Below are positions 37,701 through 46,512 of a stretch of DNA of 64,000 nt, in pieces. Both the position numbers and the translations under genes were made by a program. Position 1 is the first letter of the stretch. Every line of letters starts with the position of its first letter. Under the pieces are notes generated by a model that saw nothing but the letters and a program-made list of their open reading frames with translations, searched no databases and was not told where the DNA came from. Origin of the DNA: CALZFJ01 sp964459845 (GTDB taxonomy: Bacteria > Bacteroidota > Bacteroidia > Bacteroidales > Muribaculaceae); contig CAYWOC010000007.1 in assembly GCA_964459845.1 (NCBI GenBank), positions 1-64,000 of the forward strand, given 5' to 3'.

Positions 37701-40328
37701 AAGCTTGCCGGCAACTACTGGAATTTCCAGCCCAAACCGATTTTCAATGAAATGACCGATTTTCTGACACCTCGTCAAAATATACCAAACAGCACATTTT
37801 ACACCTTGGCATCAAGCAGAAAATGTCACCCTGCCATTAATATAACTACGCCCGACATCAATCTTTATAACATTAATATGTTCCATTGGACACATCGCCT
37901 TTACAAGAGCAATGTTATGTATCGTCATCCAATGGGTAGTGCGCTGTATGAATATGGCACCGACGACAGAAATGTCGTAAGTGAAGAAGCCGATATCAGT
38001 CTTAATGAATCAGTAGTCGTAAGCTCAGCAAAAAAAGGTGCTGGCAATGATGCCGGCAATTCCGCTCTCGACAAAGTGGCTGTGCGCACTGCCGACATTC
38101 AGACCGCTCTTTGGCGACCAAACTTGCGCACAGATGCCCACGGCAACATATTCGTGGATTTCTACGCACCTCAGTTCAACACCACCTGGGTGATGCAAGC
38201 CATTGCATATACAAGCGACCTGCGCACCGCAAAATTCGTGAAAGATGTCATCACGAAGAAGCCTATAATGGTTCGCGCCAATCTGCCGAGATTTGTGCGA
38301 CAAGGCGACAAGGTGAGTCTTGCATCATCACTCATCAACGCTACCGACAGCACACAGCAGTGCAACGCCATAATAGAGCTTTTCATTCCAGAGACTGGCA
38401 AAATCATAGCTTCTAAAAATTTTGAAGCGACACTTGCGCCTAAAGCCACTCAGGCTTTGAGCATCGACTGGTGTGCCACCGACACAATTGCCAGCATAGG
38501 CTATCGCGTGAAAGCCGCCAATGGCGATTTTGGAGATGGTGAACAGAGTTCAGTAGTAGTTTTGCCGTCGATTTCACCGATTATCGAGACCAAGCCTTTC
38601 TTTGTGGATGCAGCAAGCAGCCGATTCTCGCTCAATCTGCCGAAGTTCCCGAAAAGCAGCCGTGTGACACTGGAATATTGCGAAAATCCTGTGTGGTACT
38701 GCATCACTGCCCTGCCAACGATAAAGACTGACAACTATATGACTTCTTCGGCACTTGCGCACTCGCTATATGCTGTGGTTCTCGCCGAAGGCATAGCCAA
38801 ATCCAATCCCGACATACGAGAAGCCATCGACTTCTGGGTAACGAATGAAAGTGATTCTTCTCTCGTATCCAATTTGGAGAAAAACGGCGAACTTAAAATA
38901 GGCACACTTCTCGCTTCACCTTGGCTGCAAGAGGCAAAACGACAGACCCTGCGTATGCAATCTATAGCATCGCTGTTTGACTCGGCCAAGAATGCAGCCG
39001 AGACCGAGAAAATCATCAAGAAACTGCAAGATTTGCAAATGTCGGACGGTGGATGGACTTGGTTCAAATACCGCAACTGCCAATCATCGTTCTACGTCAC
39101 TTCCGAAGTTTTGGAACTGATTGGAGAATTGCGCCATTTGGGATATCTCACCGACAATGCCGAAATCAATGCCATGCTCAAAAAAGCATTGGCATACTAC
39201 GACAACAGCACGCTCAAAAACTTCAAAGAACGCAAGAACAAACACGACTACTCCGGGCTTTCAGATTATGTGTATATCCGTTCCCTTTTCAGCGACTTTG
39301 CAATGTCGGCTGAAATGAAAAAGCTGCACACCAACGCGCTTAAAACGATGAAGACCGAATGGAAAGGACTGTCGATTTTGTCTAAGGCATATTTCGCAAT
39401 AGCACTTCACCGAAACAACGATACTGCTACAGCCAAGGATATTATAGAATCGATACGCCAGTTTTCCATCACTACGCCCGATGCTGGAATGTATTGGGAC
39501 AATCTGCAAATGGGATGGGACAGATTTTTCAGCAAGACGGCTATCACATCAACCATTCTCCAAGCTTTTGCCGAGATTGAGCCAGACTGTGCCGACATCG
39601 ACCAAATCCGCAAATGGGTGCTGCTCGACAAGCAAGCCAACGACTGGGGCAGCTCAAGCCTCGCAAGCGATGCCATCTATGCCCTGCTATCAAGCGGCAG
39701 CAAGTGGCTCAGCAAGCAAGCTCCAGCCGAAATCAACATCGGAGGTACTCGCATCGACAACTCAAACGCCGACCAATTCCTAGGCTACTTCAAGCGCACA
39801 CTCAATGTGGAAACCGCTACCGAATCGTCCATGACAATAAGCCGCCATGGGACAAGCCCGGCATGGGGCGCAGTATATTGTCAATATTCAGCTCCCATGA
39901 CCACAGTAAAAGCAGCTTCAGTAGGCGAACTTTCTATAGAAAAAGAGACCTACGTCGTGGATGGCGACCGACTAATAAAGACCTCTAAGATGAAGGTGGG
40001 CGACCGTGTACAAGTCAGATTTGTAATACGCAACACTCGCGGCCTTGAATATGTAACCCTCAATGACGAGCGAGCTGCTTGCACCGAGCCTGTCGATCAG
40101 ATTAGTGAATATAAATATCTCGACGGCACAGGATTCTATCAAGAAATCAAGGACGATGCCACACGCATATTCTTCGATTATCTGCCCAAAGGCACTCATA
40201 TAATCACCTACGACCTGCACATTACAGCTCCGGGCGAATACAATGTCGGCATTGCCACAATCCAGTGCCAATACGCTCCGCAAATCGCCGCACATTCAAA
40301 AGGCAACACAATAAAAACCATAAAATAA
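34773..40328 (+). CDS. Alpha-2-macroglobulin family protein without thioester
   Basis: 1851 residues with a signal peptide ending near residue 20 and no lipobox. N-terminal helical region, then MG-type beta domains (IYHPGDTVRFSALCYH is the typical MG2 start near 500-560), a bait-like stretch, the ALWRPNLRTDAHGN segment of the A2M domain near 1110, and a terpenoid-cyclase-like helical domain with LQMSDGGWTWFKY. The CxEQ thioester motif is absent; the matching region reads YCENPVWYC. Family members trap or inhibit proteases at the cell surface or in the periplasm. It is probably transcribed alone. Confidence 0.85.
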   Translation: MKRLFVVIGLLFFYLTVTAASNKKSDVPDFNYPKKVISNAEGNLSAAIKSGDGTATLKYLVQSTLAKSIIATDEVQPLTERIDSIAQLQSDAAIKSMLYYFEARVMHQYYTQNKWTIKRRKALDDATDMKEWSYQQFESAILKLLDEAMKNKDALLSTNIDAYGDIIEYNENSHIFYPTMYDMLCWNAIGIIGTFESNKTSKALETSIYASIKKAHTSDYGPLLKATVANIKSEDFKSLRSIYDKYIPLTDMAYLAINGFEEQPPIKRYEINAEFLKKYPKSIFVPNAEVALKELECKQLNISINDSFTSADSIKIECFNKNTNDFTVYIFRIPDNVKDLHSYKGNFKDMQCVGKIPVHTDGTIPFNDTTSVKAKPLAYGRYFAFCDLAPKSAKSMDKKLKDVSRYELCQFKVSDILLFSATTEPNTCRIFAVNAISGKPMKDVAISVEDGAAIRTNSDGYGIIKKKKKGSNYHFNITASYGNDRYTDFRARFFRASKYNDRLCAKIFTDLAIYHPGDTVRFSALCYHMSEKMAVANNTKINIEFRDRNYELIDTISATTDDMGRFSSQFLIPRDRMNGMFCISVTTNANTDKEVNLCSHSINVSEYKTPTFYVETDGSKKIYDPSKPVVITGKAVTYVGVPVANADIVAELSSIEFSWFRSFNDKIHMHTFHAKTAADGIFSITIPCDSLAFDNQDVDDDDIAYGAFVGYELGIDITSSAGETQSAAKTFYLKKICTIRSTADDFTFNADNGIKLPLEIRNTDDDKKIACRYSIVDNVSGSIVANGTFTSDSTIIFLQDVKSGKYMLTVSAPGASDFKSSIVLFHSADKMPPMDSPLWIPECNTSIDDNNNVTIKLGTSYADSYVYCVARSRNKIISDGWLKLNQGINTLKYNIPKDENEFLDIKFITARDGLSYSKNLRINSQYKQNRITIKPTAFRDNLVPGTPERWTFQLTTAKGQLAQGAMLCEMYDKALDKLAGNYWNFQPKPIFNEMTDFLTPRQNIPNSTFYTLASSRKCHPAINITTPDINLYNINMFHWTHRLYKSNVMYRHPMGSALYEYGTDDRNVVSEEADISLNESVVVSSAKKGAGNDAGNSALDKVAVRTADIQTALWRPNLRTDAHGNIFVDFYAPQFNTTWVMQAIAYTSDLRTAKFVKDVITKKPIMVRANLPRFVRQGDKVSLASSLINATDSTQQCNAIIELFIPETGKIIASKNFEATLAPKATQALSIDWCATDTIASIGYRVKAANGDFGDGEQSSVVVLPSISPIIETKPFFVDAASSRFSLNLPKFPKSSRVTLEYCENPVWYCITALPTIKTDNYMTSSALAHSLYAVVLAEGIAKSNPDIREAIDFWVTNESDSSLVSNLEKNGELKIGTLLASPWLQEAKRQTLRMQSIASLFDSAKNAAETEKIIKKLQDLQMSDGGWTWFKYRNCQSSFYVTSEVLELIGELRHLGYLTDNAEINAMLKKALAYYDNSTLKNFKERKNKHDYSGLSDYVYIRSLFSDFAMSAEMKKLHTNALKTMKTEWKGLSILSKAYFAIALHRNNDTATAKDIIESIRQFSITTPDAGMYWDNLQMGWDRFFSKTAITSTILQAFAEIEPDCADIDQIRKWVLLDKQANDWGSSSLASDAIYALLSSGSKWLSKQAPAEINIGGTRIDNSNADQFLGYFKRTLNVETATESSMTISRHGTSPAWGAVYCQYSAPMTTVKAASVGELSIEKETYVVDGDRLIKTSKMKVGDRVQVRFVIRNTRGLEYVTLNDERAACTEPVDQISEYKYLDGTGFYQEIKDDATRIFFDYLPKGTHIITYDLHITAPGEYNVGIATIQCQYAPQIAAHSKGNTIKTIK

Positions 40329-40338
40329 CGCTTATTAA

Positions 40339-40378
40339 ATAGCTTCCACCTCTTTTCACGACAAGAGATGGAAGCTAT
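40339..40378 (+). terminator. Hairpin after the alpha-2-macroglobulin gene
   Basis: Long stem ATAGCTTCCACCTCTT / AAGAGATGGAAGCTAT (one mismatch). The T-run behind it is short on the plus strand, but the position just after the stop supports a terminator or 3'-end stabiliser. Confidence 0.6.
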
Positions 40379-40411
40379 CTTAAAAAAATCTACACACAAT
40401 TATCATCAGAA

Positions 40412-41476
40412 ATGAAACAACGTATCGCTTACTTCGACCTGCTTAAAGGTTTAGCAATCTTCTTAGTCGTAATGGGACATGCCCTCACCATGTGCATCCG
40501 CCAGATTGATTCGGCATTCCTGTTTAAAATCATCGGAGAGATACATATGCCTGTATTCTTCTTCATAAGCGGATTTCTCACTTACAAAACTGCCAGCGGG
40601 CAAGATTTTATGCCACCAAAATTGAAGAAACGCTTCATTCAGCTAATAATTCCCTTCCTCGTGGTAAGCGCATTGTGGATATGGTATTTTCCACACAGCC
40701 ACCTTATGTCACCGATATCGTCATGCCTACAAGACATGTATTGCAGCTATTGGAAAGACGGATACTGGTTCACATTGTGCCTGTTTGAACTGTTTGTCAT
40801 CTATCTTCCGCTTAGCAAATTGCTCTCACGTCTCAAAGCATTATGGCAGCAAGTCGCAGCCACCGCCACAGTATATGCGGCACTCATTGCACTTGCGCAA
40901 TTCGTTTCGTTCCCCGACGAGAACTTCGATATTGCAGGCATCGGGCTGCTCACCCGCTTTTTCCCGATATTTATGGCTGGCGTATTTGCCAATCGTCATA
41001 AAGAGGCTTATCAGCGCATCTGCGCCGACACACGCTGGTTCACAGCATCTGCAATATTGTTTGTATTGACATGGTATTCGGCTGTATATTCTTGGGAATT
41101 GCCATTTCTGCCATCATGGAGCCAATATATAGCAAGTCCCATTGAACATATCTCACTTATAATCATCGCTGTATCTGCCATATCACCTTGGAGTGCAAAG
41201 CAATTTGCCACCGACCGGCAACCGTCGGCAGTGGCGCGGTATTTCGACTATCTCGGAAAAGAATCGCTATCAATTTATCTGCTCCACTATTTTCTTCTGT
41301 TTCCGCTCACTCCGCTTCAAGAGCCACTGAAGATAATCGGACTGCCGCTCGTCCCGCTCACGCTCATATCGGCAGCAATAGCATTCGCAGTAATTGCAGT
41401 GACACTTTTTGTTGCCTATCTCATAGGCAAGAGCAAACTTCTCAGCCTCCTGCTAATAGGCAAAAACCAGTTCTGA
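40412..41476 (+). CDS. Membrane acyltransferase (acyltransferase-3 family)
   Basis: 354 residues, about ten membrane segments. The N-terminus carries YFDLLKGLAIFLVVMGHAL with the conserved His, and HMPVFFFISGFLTY follows, both hallmarks of the OafA/WecH acyltransferase-3 family. Members acetylate or acylate surface polysaccharides. It lies just before a soluble acetyltransferase and a nucleotide-sugar cluster, so surface glycan decoration is the likely role; the acceptor is unknown. Confidence 0.85.
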   Translation: MKQRIAYFDLLKGLAIFLVVMGHALTMCIRQIDSAFLFKIIGEIHMPVFFFISGFLTYKTASGQDFMPPKLKKRFIQLIIPFLVVSALWIWYFPHSHLMSPISSCLQDMYCSYWKDGYWFTLCLFELFVIYLPLSKLLSRLKALWQQVAATATVYAALIALAQFVSFPDENFDIAGIGLLTRFFPIFMAGVFANRHKEAYQRICADTRWFTASAILFVLTWYSAVYSWELPFLPSWSQYIASPIEHISLIIIAVSAISPWSAKQFATDRQPSAVARYFDYLGKESLSIYLLHYFLLFPLTPLQEPLKIIGLPLVPLTLISAAIAFAVIAVTLFVAYLIGKSKLLSLLLIGKNQF

Positions 41477-41534
41477 CAAGAAAAGAGATTTTTTAACTTA
41501 TAACATTACACCCAATTATCAACTTAATTATATT

Positions 41535-42128
41535 ATGAAGACTGAATATCAAAAATGTATGGACGGTGAAATTTTCACTTCCGACACTGAGATGCTGCAA
41601 ATCATATATCATTGCAAACGCCTCGTCAGAAAACTGAACGACACTGACATTGAATACGCAGATGAACGTAAAAAAATCATTGACGAGCTGTTTGGGTCTA
41701 TGGGTAGCAATGTGCATATCGATATTGATTTTCACTGTGAATACGGCATTAACATACATTGCGGCAATGATGTCATAATCAACATGAACTGCACATTTGT
41801 CGATAACAACCGTATCGACATCGGCAACAATGTCCTCATTGCTTCTGACGTAAAGATTTACACAGCCACTCACACAACCGATGTCGCAGGACGCACCAAC
41901 ACGCCCGAAAACAGGAAAATATCCGGCAGCTTTTGCCGTACCTTTTCAAGACCAGTCAAGATAGAAGATAATGTATGGATTGGGGGTGGCGCAGTGATTC
42001 TGCCCGGTGTCACCATAGGGAAAAACAGCGTAATTGGAGCCGGCAGTGTCGTGACTCGTTCAGTTCCCGAAAATTGTGTAGCCGTGGGGAATCCTTGTCG
42101 TGTAATAAAACATATCGACAACAAATAG
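41535..42128 (+). CDS. Sugar O-acetyltransferase, left-handed beta-helix (Maa/LacA/NodL type)
   Basis: 197 residues. N-terminal helical Maa domain, then hexapeptide repeats ending in VKIEDNVWIGGGAVILPGVTIGKNSVIGAGSVVTRSVP-type coils. The catalytic His is in YTATHTTD. It transfers acetyl from acetyl-CoA to a sugar hydroxyl in the cytoplasm. It lies 58 bases after the membrane acyltransferase. Confidence 0.88.
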   Translation: MKTEYQKCMDGEIFTSDTEMLQIIYHCKRLVRKLNDTDIEYADERKKIIDELFGSMGSNVHIDIDFHCEYGINIHCGNDVIINMNCTFVDNNRIDIGNNVLIASDVKIYTATHTTDVAGRTNTPENRKISGSFCRTFSRPVKIEDNVWIGGGAVILPGVTIGKNSVIGAGSVVTRSVPENCVAVGNPCRVIKHIDNK

Positions 42129-42250
42129 GCACTTCAGCCTAAATCGGCCATTAGAGTGTGAATGAGTGTGATTTGAACAAGAATAAAGGCTAATGCCAAT
42201 CACACATTTAGAGATTGAATACTCAGTTCAGTTGTCGGCTGCTATTTTAT

Positions 42251-42281
42251 ATTGAGTATTGAATTAAAATTGCTAACTTTG
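42251..42281 (+). promoter_or_regulatory. Promoter of the DegT-fucose operon
   Basis: ATTG (42251-42254), 19 nt, TAACTTTG (42274-42281). The predicted start is near 42285, 19 bases before the DegT ATG. Confidence 0.65.
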
Positions 42282-42303
42282 CATCCGATTAAAACTTAGA
42301 GAT

Positions 42304-43443
42304 ATGAATACACGTATTTTCTTATCTTATCCGCATCTTGGCGGGCATGAAATGAAATATATCGTAGATGCTTTCAAAGACAGTTGGGTCGTTCCCCTTG
42401 GACCTAATGTTGATGATTTTGAGCATCGACTTGAAGAATATTTGGGCTGCAATAACGTTGTGGCATTGAGCGCAGGCACTGCCGCACTGCACCTCGGGCT
42501 TGTGATGCTCGGTGTGGGTGCCGGCGACGAGGTGCTGTGCCAGTCGTTCACTTTCTCGGCAAGTGCTAACCCCGTGAAATATCAGGGGGCAAGCCCCGTT
42601 TTCATCGACAGCGAGCCAGGCACTTGGAATATGAGTCCAGATGCTCTTGAAGCTGCCATAATCGACCGCAAGAAGGCCACAGGCCGTTATCCGAAAGCCA
42701 TTGTGGTGGTCCATCTTTATGGTATGCCAGCCAAAATGGATGAAATATTGAAGATTGCCGATAAATATGGCATTCCAGTACTCGAAGATGCAGCCGAAGC
42801 TCTCGGGTCTGAATATCACGGCAAGAAGTGCGGAACTTTAGGCAAATTCGGAGGCCTAAGCTTCAATGGCAACAAGATTATAACGACTTCGGGCGGAGGC
42901 GCATTGATATGCCCCGACGAAGCTGCCGCCAAGCACGTGAAGTTCCTTGCCACGCAAGCCCGCGAGCCAAAACCTTATTACTACCATAAGGAAATCGGCT
43001 ACAACTACCGTCTGAGCAACATAAGTGCCGGCATAGGCTGCGGACAGATGGAGTTTATCAATGAGCGTGTAGCGCGCCGCCGCGAGATACACGACCTATA
43101 TACTGAAGGCTTCAAGAACGTTCCCGAGATAACGGTGCATCAAAACCCGAGCAGCGACGTGAAGTCAAACTTCTGGCTATCCACAATACTTTTCGACGAG
43201 AAACTTGGCTTCACTCCTGAAGACCTTCGCCAAGCTCTTGAAAAGGAGAATATAGAATCGCGCTGGCTGTGGAGACCGATGAATATGCAACCAATTTTTG
43301 AAGGTGCGCCTTTCTATGGCGACGGATGCGCAGAACGCTTGTTCAACCATGGTCTGTGTCTGCCAAGCGGAAGCGTGCTGAGCGACGACGATGTTGCCCG
43401 AGTGGTTGATTGTGTCACACGATTTATCGAATCTCGCCGATGA
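42304..43443 (+). CDS. DegT/DnrJ/EryC1 PLP-dependent sugar aminotransferase
   Basis: 379 residues of the nucleotide-sugar aminotransferase fold. The PLP-binding Lys191 is in SFNGNKIITTSGGG; SAGTAALHL near 56-64 and EDAAEALGS near 161 are further family signatures. It makes amino sugars from 4-keto or 3-keto nucleotide sugars; PglE/PseC-type activity is likely but the exact substrate is open. It heads an operon and overlaps the HAD gene by 4 bases (ATGA). Confidence 0.9.
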   Translation: MNTRIFLSYPHLGGHEMKYIVDAFKDSWVVPLGPNVDDFEHRLEEYLGCNNVVALSAGTAALHLGLVMLGVGAGDEVLCQSFTFSASANPVKYQGASPVFIDSEPGTWNMSPDALEAAIIDRKKATGRYPKAIVVVHLYGMPAKMDEILKIADKYGIPVLEDAAEALGSEYHGKKCGTLGKFGGLSFNGNKIITTSGGGALICPDEAAAKHVKFLATQAREPKPYYYHKEIGYNYRLSNISAGIGCGQMEFINERVARRREIHDLYTEGFKNVPEITVHQNPSSDVKSNFWLSTILFDEKLGFTPEDLRQALEKENIESRWLWRPMNMQPIFEGAPFYGDGCAERLFNHGLCLPSGSVLSDDDVARVVDCVTRFIESRR

Positions 43444-44159
43444 AACTTCCAGCGCTGCACTCCCAAGTATTCATATTCGACCTCGACGACACACTATACA
43501 AGGAGGTCGATTATGTGGTATCAGCTTACCGGCACATTGATATGCTGCTTGTGGCAGATTACGACATAAAGCCAACTTCGGCGTTCACTACGCTCATCAC
43601 AGCATATATCGATGGTGTCAATCCGTTTGACACACTGAACGACCACCTTACTAAACAGGGTATTGTCGTCCCCGATGCCATACAATGGATGCTCAGCGAA
43701 TATCGCTACCATGTTCCAATCATTCATCTCGACGACAACACCCGCTTCACCCTTGACTCGCTTAGGGAGATTGGAATCCCTATGTACATAATCACCGACG
43801 GTCGCTCCATCACCCAGCGGAACAAGATTCGTGCGCTTGAACTCGACCGATACATTCCTTGGAGCAATGTGTTCATCAGTGAGGAACAAGGACATGACAA
43901 GACCAACCCGCATTCTTTCGACTGCATCAAGAAGCGTTATGAAGCTGAGCCTGAAGAACTTGAATTTGTATTCATCGGTGACAATCCAGCAAAGGATTTC
44001 ATCGTGGCTAATAAATATGGCGCCACATCGATTCAACTCATCGACAATGGCAAAAACATCCACCCACAAAACATAAAGGTGGATAAGCTACACAAAGCAC
44101 AAAAAAGCATCAAGCATATACATGAGTTGAACAAATTTGTCAACGATTGGTATTTCTAA
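43440..44159 (+). CDS. HAD-superfamily hydrolase
   Basis: 239 residues from the ATG overlapping the DegT stop. HAD motif I FDLDDTLY (Asp14, Asp16), motif II ITDGRS, a Lys in DKTNPHSF and motif IV FIGDNPAKD. The cap is helical, as in HAD type IA phosphatases. In glycan clusters such enzymes dephosphorylate sugar intermediates. Coupled translation with the aminotransferase suggests a shared pathway. Confidence 0.85.
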   Translation: MKLPALHSQVFIFDLDDTLYKEVDYVVSAYRHIDMLLVADYDIKPTSAFTTLITAYIDGVNPFDTLNDHLTKQGIVVPDAIQWMLSEYRYHVPIIHLDDNTRFTLDSLREIGIPMYIITDGRSITQRNKIRALELDRYIPWSNVFISEEQGHDKTNPHSFDCIKKRYEAEPEELEFVFIGDNPAKDFIVANKYGATSIQLIDNGKNIHPQNIKVDKLHKAQKSIKHIHELNKFVNDWYF

Positions 44160-44201
44160 CCACACAAAATATAGAATTTATCGTAACCCACACATTTTAA
44201 T

Positions 44202-45287
44202 ATGGATAGTAACAAAAATAAAATAGCCCTTATCACAGGCATAACAGGTCAAGACGGCTCATTCCTCGCTGAATTTCTGCTCGAAAAAGGATATGAGGTT
44301 CATGGCATTATCCGCCGTAGCAGCTCATTCAATACTGGACGCATCGAGCATCTTTATCTCGACGAATGGGTGCGCGACATGAAGCAGAAACGCCTCGTAA
44401 ATCTCCATTATGGCGACATGACCGACTCCAGTTCGCTTATTCGCATCATCGAAGAGGTTCAACCCGACGAGATTTATAATCTTGCGGCACAAAGTCATGT
44501 AAAGGTGTCGTTTGATGTGCCTGAATACACTGCCGAAACCGATGCTGTAGGCACTCTGCGCCTGCTTGAGGCTGTGAGAATATTGCACCGCGAGAAATTG
44601 ACTAAAGTATATCAAGCAAGCACTTCCGAACTTTTCGGCAAGGTACAGGAAGTTCCTCAGAACGAGAATACCCCGTTCTATCCGCGCAGCCCATATTCGT
44701 GCGCCAAAATCTATGGCTTCTGGATTACAAAGAATTACCGAGAGAGCTATGGCATGTATGCAGTGAACGGAATCCTCTTCAACCACGAGAGCGAACGCCG
44801 CGGCGAGACTTTCGTGACCCGAAAAATCACCATTGCCGCCGCCCGCATCGTGAACGGACTGCAAGACAAACTATACCTCGGAAACCTTAACGCCTACCGT
44901 GATTGGGGGTACGCAAAAGACTATGTGGAGTGTATGTGGCTTATCATGCAGCAAGAAGAGCCAGATGACTTTGTGATTGCGACCGGCGAATACCACACAG
45001 TGCGTGAGTTTACAACTTTGGCATTTGCCCGCGCCGGAATCAATCTTGAGTGGCAAGGCGAAGGCCTCGACGAGAAAGGTATCGACAAGGCTACCGGCAA
45101 GGTGATTGTGGAGGTGGATCCAAAGTATTTCCGTCCTGCCGAAGTAGAGCAATTGCTCGGCGACCCTACCAAGGCTCGCACAAAACTTGGCTGGAATCCT
45201 CGCAAGACTTCATTCCAGCAGCTTGTGAACATAATGGTTGATAACGATATGCGTCTTGTTAAAAAAGACCCTCATAATGTGAGATAA
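44202..45287 (+). CDS. gmd: GDP-mannose 4,6-dehydratase
   Basis: 361 residues, an extended short-chain dehydrogenase: NAD(P) motif GITGQDGSF at the N-terminus, Tyr-x-x-x-Lys in YSCAK, and the GMD-specific NHESERRGETFVTRKI. It converts GDP-D-mannose to the 4-keto-6-deoxy form, the first step to GDP-L-fucose. The next gene catalyses the second step. Confidence 0.95.
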   Translation: MDSNKNKIALITGITGQDGSFLAEFLLEKGYEVHGIIRRSSSFNTGRIEHLYLDEWVRDMKQKRLVNLHYGDMTDSSSLIRIIEEVQPDEIYNLAAQSHVKVSFDVPEYTAETDAVGTLRLLEAVRILHREKLTKVYQASTSELFGKVQEVPQNENTPFYPRSPYSCAKIYGFWITKNYRESYGMYAVNGILFNHESERRGETFVTRKITIAAARIVNGLQDKLYLGNLNAYRDWGYAKDYVECMWLIMQQEEPDDFVIATGEYHTVREFTTLAFARAGINLEWQGEGLDEKGIDKATGKVIVEVDPKYFRPAEVEQLLGDPTKARTKLGWNPRKTSFQQLVNIMVDNDMRLVKKDPHNVR

Positions 45288-45295
45288 CAAATATT

Positions 45296-46495
45296 ATGCT
45301 TGACAAAAATTCTAAAATATACGTTGCTGGCCACCGCGGACTTGTTGGCTCGGCAATCTGGAACAACCTGAAGAAGCGTGGCTACAACAATCTGGTGGGA
45401 CGCACTCACAAAGAGCTTGACCTCACCGACCAATATGCCGTGCAGCAGTTCTTCGACGAAGAACGCCCCGATGCTGTGGTGCTGGCTGCCGCTTTCGTTG
45501 GCGGAATCATGGCTAACAGCCTTTACCGCGCCGACTTCATCATGCAGAATATGAAGATGCAGTGCAACGTCATAAGCAATGCCTATTCTCATGGCGTAAA
45601 GAAGCTGCTTTTCTTGGGTAGCACATGCATCTATCCGAAAAATGCGCCTCAACCCATGAAAGAAGACGCGCTGCTCACCTCCCCACTGGAATATACCAAC
45701 GAGGAATATGCTGTCGCAAAGATTGCCGGGCTGAAGATGTGCGAAAGCTATAATCTTCAATATGGCACTAATTATATCGCCGTTATGCCCACAAATCTGT
45801 ATGGTCCTAACGACAATTTCCACCTTGAAAACAGCCATGTGATGCCGGCAATGATGCGCAAGATATATCTCGCCAAACTTATCCACGAAGGCGACTGGCA
45901 AGGAATCGAAAAGGATATGAACTTGCGCCCCATTAATCCTACCGACCGTCTGCGCGCCATTATTGGCGACGGCAATGTGGATGGCAGCAACTCGCACGAG
46001 CGCATTCTCAAAGCACTTGAATTTTATGGCATCTATGACAATAAGGTGGTGCTGTGGGGAACTGGTAAGCCGCTTCGCGAGTTCCTATGGAGCGAAGATA
46101 TGGCTGACGCAAGTGTGCATGTGCTGCTGAATGTGGATTTCAAGGACATTATCGGCATTGAAAAGTATTCATCGGTGTTCTATGGAGCTAAAGTGGATGG
46201 TGCTGTGGATCGCAACAACAGCGAAGGTCGCGGCGGAGCCATCCCCTCACTCGGTGAGATACGCAACTGCCACATCAATGTCGGTACCGGCAAGGAATTG
46301 ACCATACGCCAGCTTTCAGAACTTGTGGTAAAGGCCGTCGGCTTTGATGGCGTTGTGGAATTTGATGCGAGCAAGCCCGATGGCACACCTCGCAAGCTTA
46401 TCGATGTGGAAAAGCTACACTCTCTTGGATGGCATCACAGCATGGAAATAGAAGATGGCGTTAAAGCTCTCTACGACTGGTATCGCAACAATTAA
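45296..46495 (+). CDS. fcl: GDP-L-fucose synthase (long form)
   Basis: 399 residues, with GHRGLVGSA and the catalytic YAVAK motif near 140. The family in E. coli is about 320 residues; extra segments here lie around 190-225 and 290-320, as seen in other Bacteroidota as I recall. It performs the epimerase-reductase step to GDP-L-fucose. Bacteroidales use GDP-fucose for capsules and for O-glycosylation of exported proteins. Confidence 0.93.
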   Translation: MLDKNSKIYVAGHRGLVGSAIWNNLKKRGYNNLVGRTHKELDLTDQYAVQQFFDEERPDAVVLAAAFVGGIMANSLYRADFIMQNMKMQCNVISNAYSHGVKKLLFLGSTCIYPKNAPQPMKEDALLTSPLEYTNEEYAVAKIAGLKMCESYNLQYGTNYIAVMPTNLYGPNDNFHLENSHVMPAMMRKIYLAKLIHEGDWQGIEKDMNLRPINPTDRLRAIIGDGNVDGSNSHERILKALEFYGIYDNKVVLWGTGKPLREFLWSEDMADASVHVLLNVDFKDIIGIEKYSSVFYGAKVDGAVDRNNSEGRGGAIPSLGEIRNCHINVGTGKELTIRQLSELVVKAVGFDGVVEFDASKPDGTPRKLIDVEKLHSLGWHHSMEIEDGVKALYDWYRNN

Positions 46496-46512
46496 TCCTA
46501 AGCCCGCTAATT

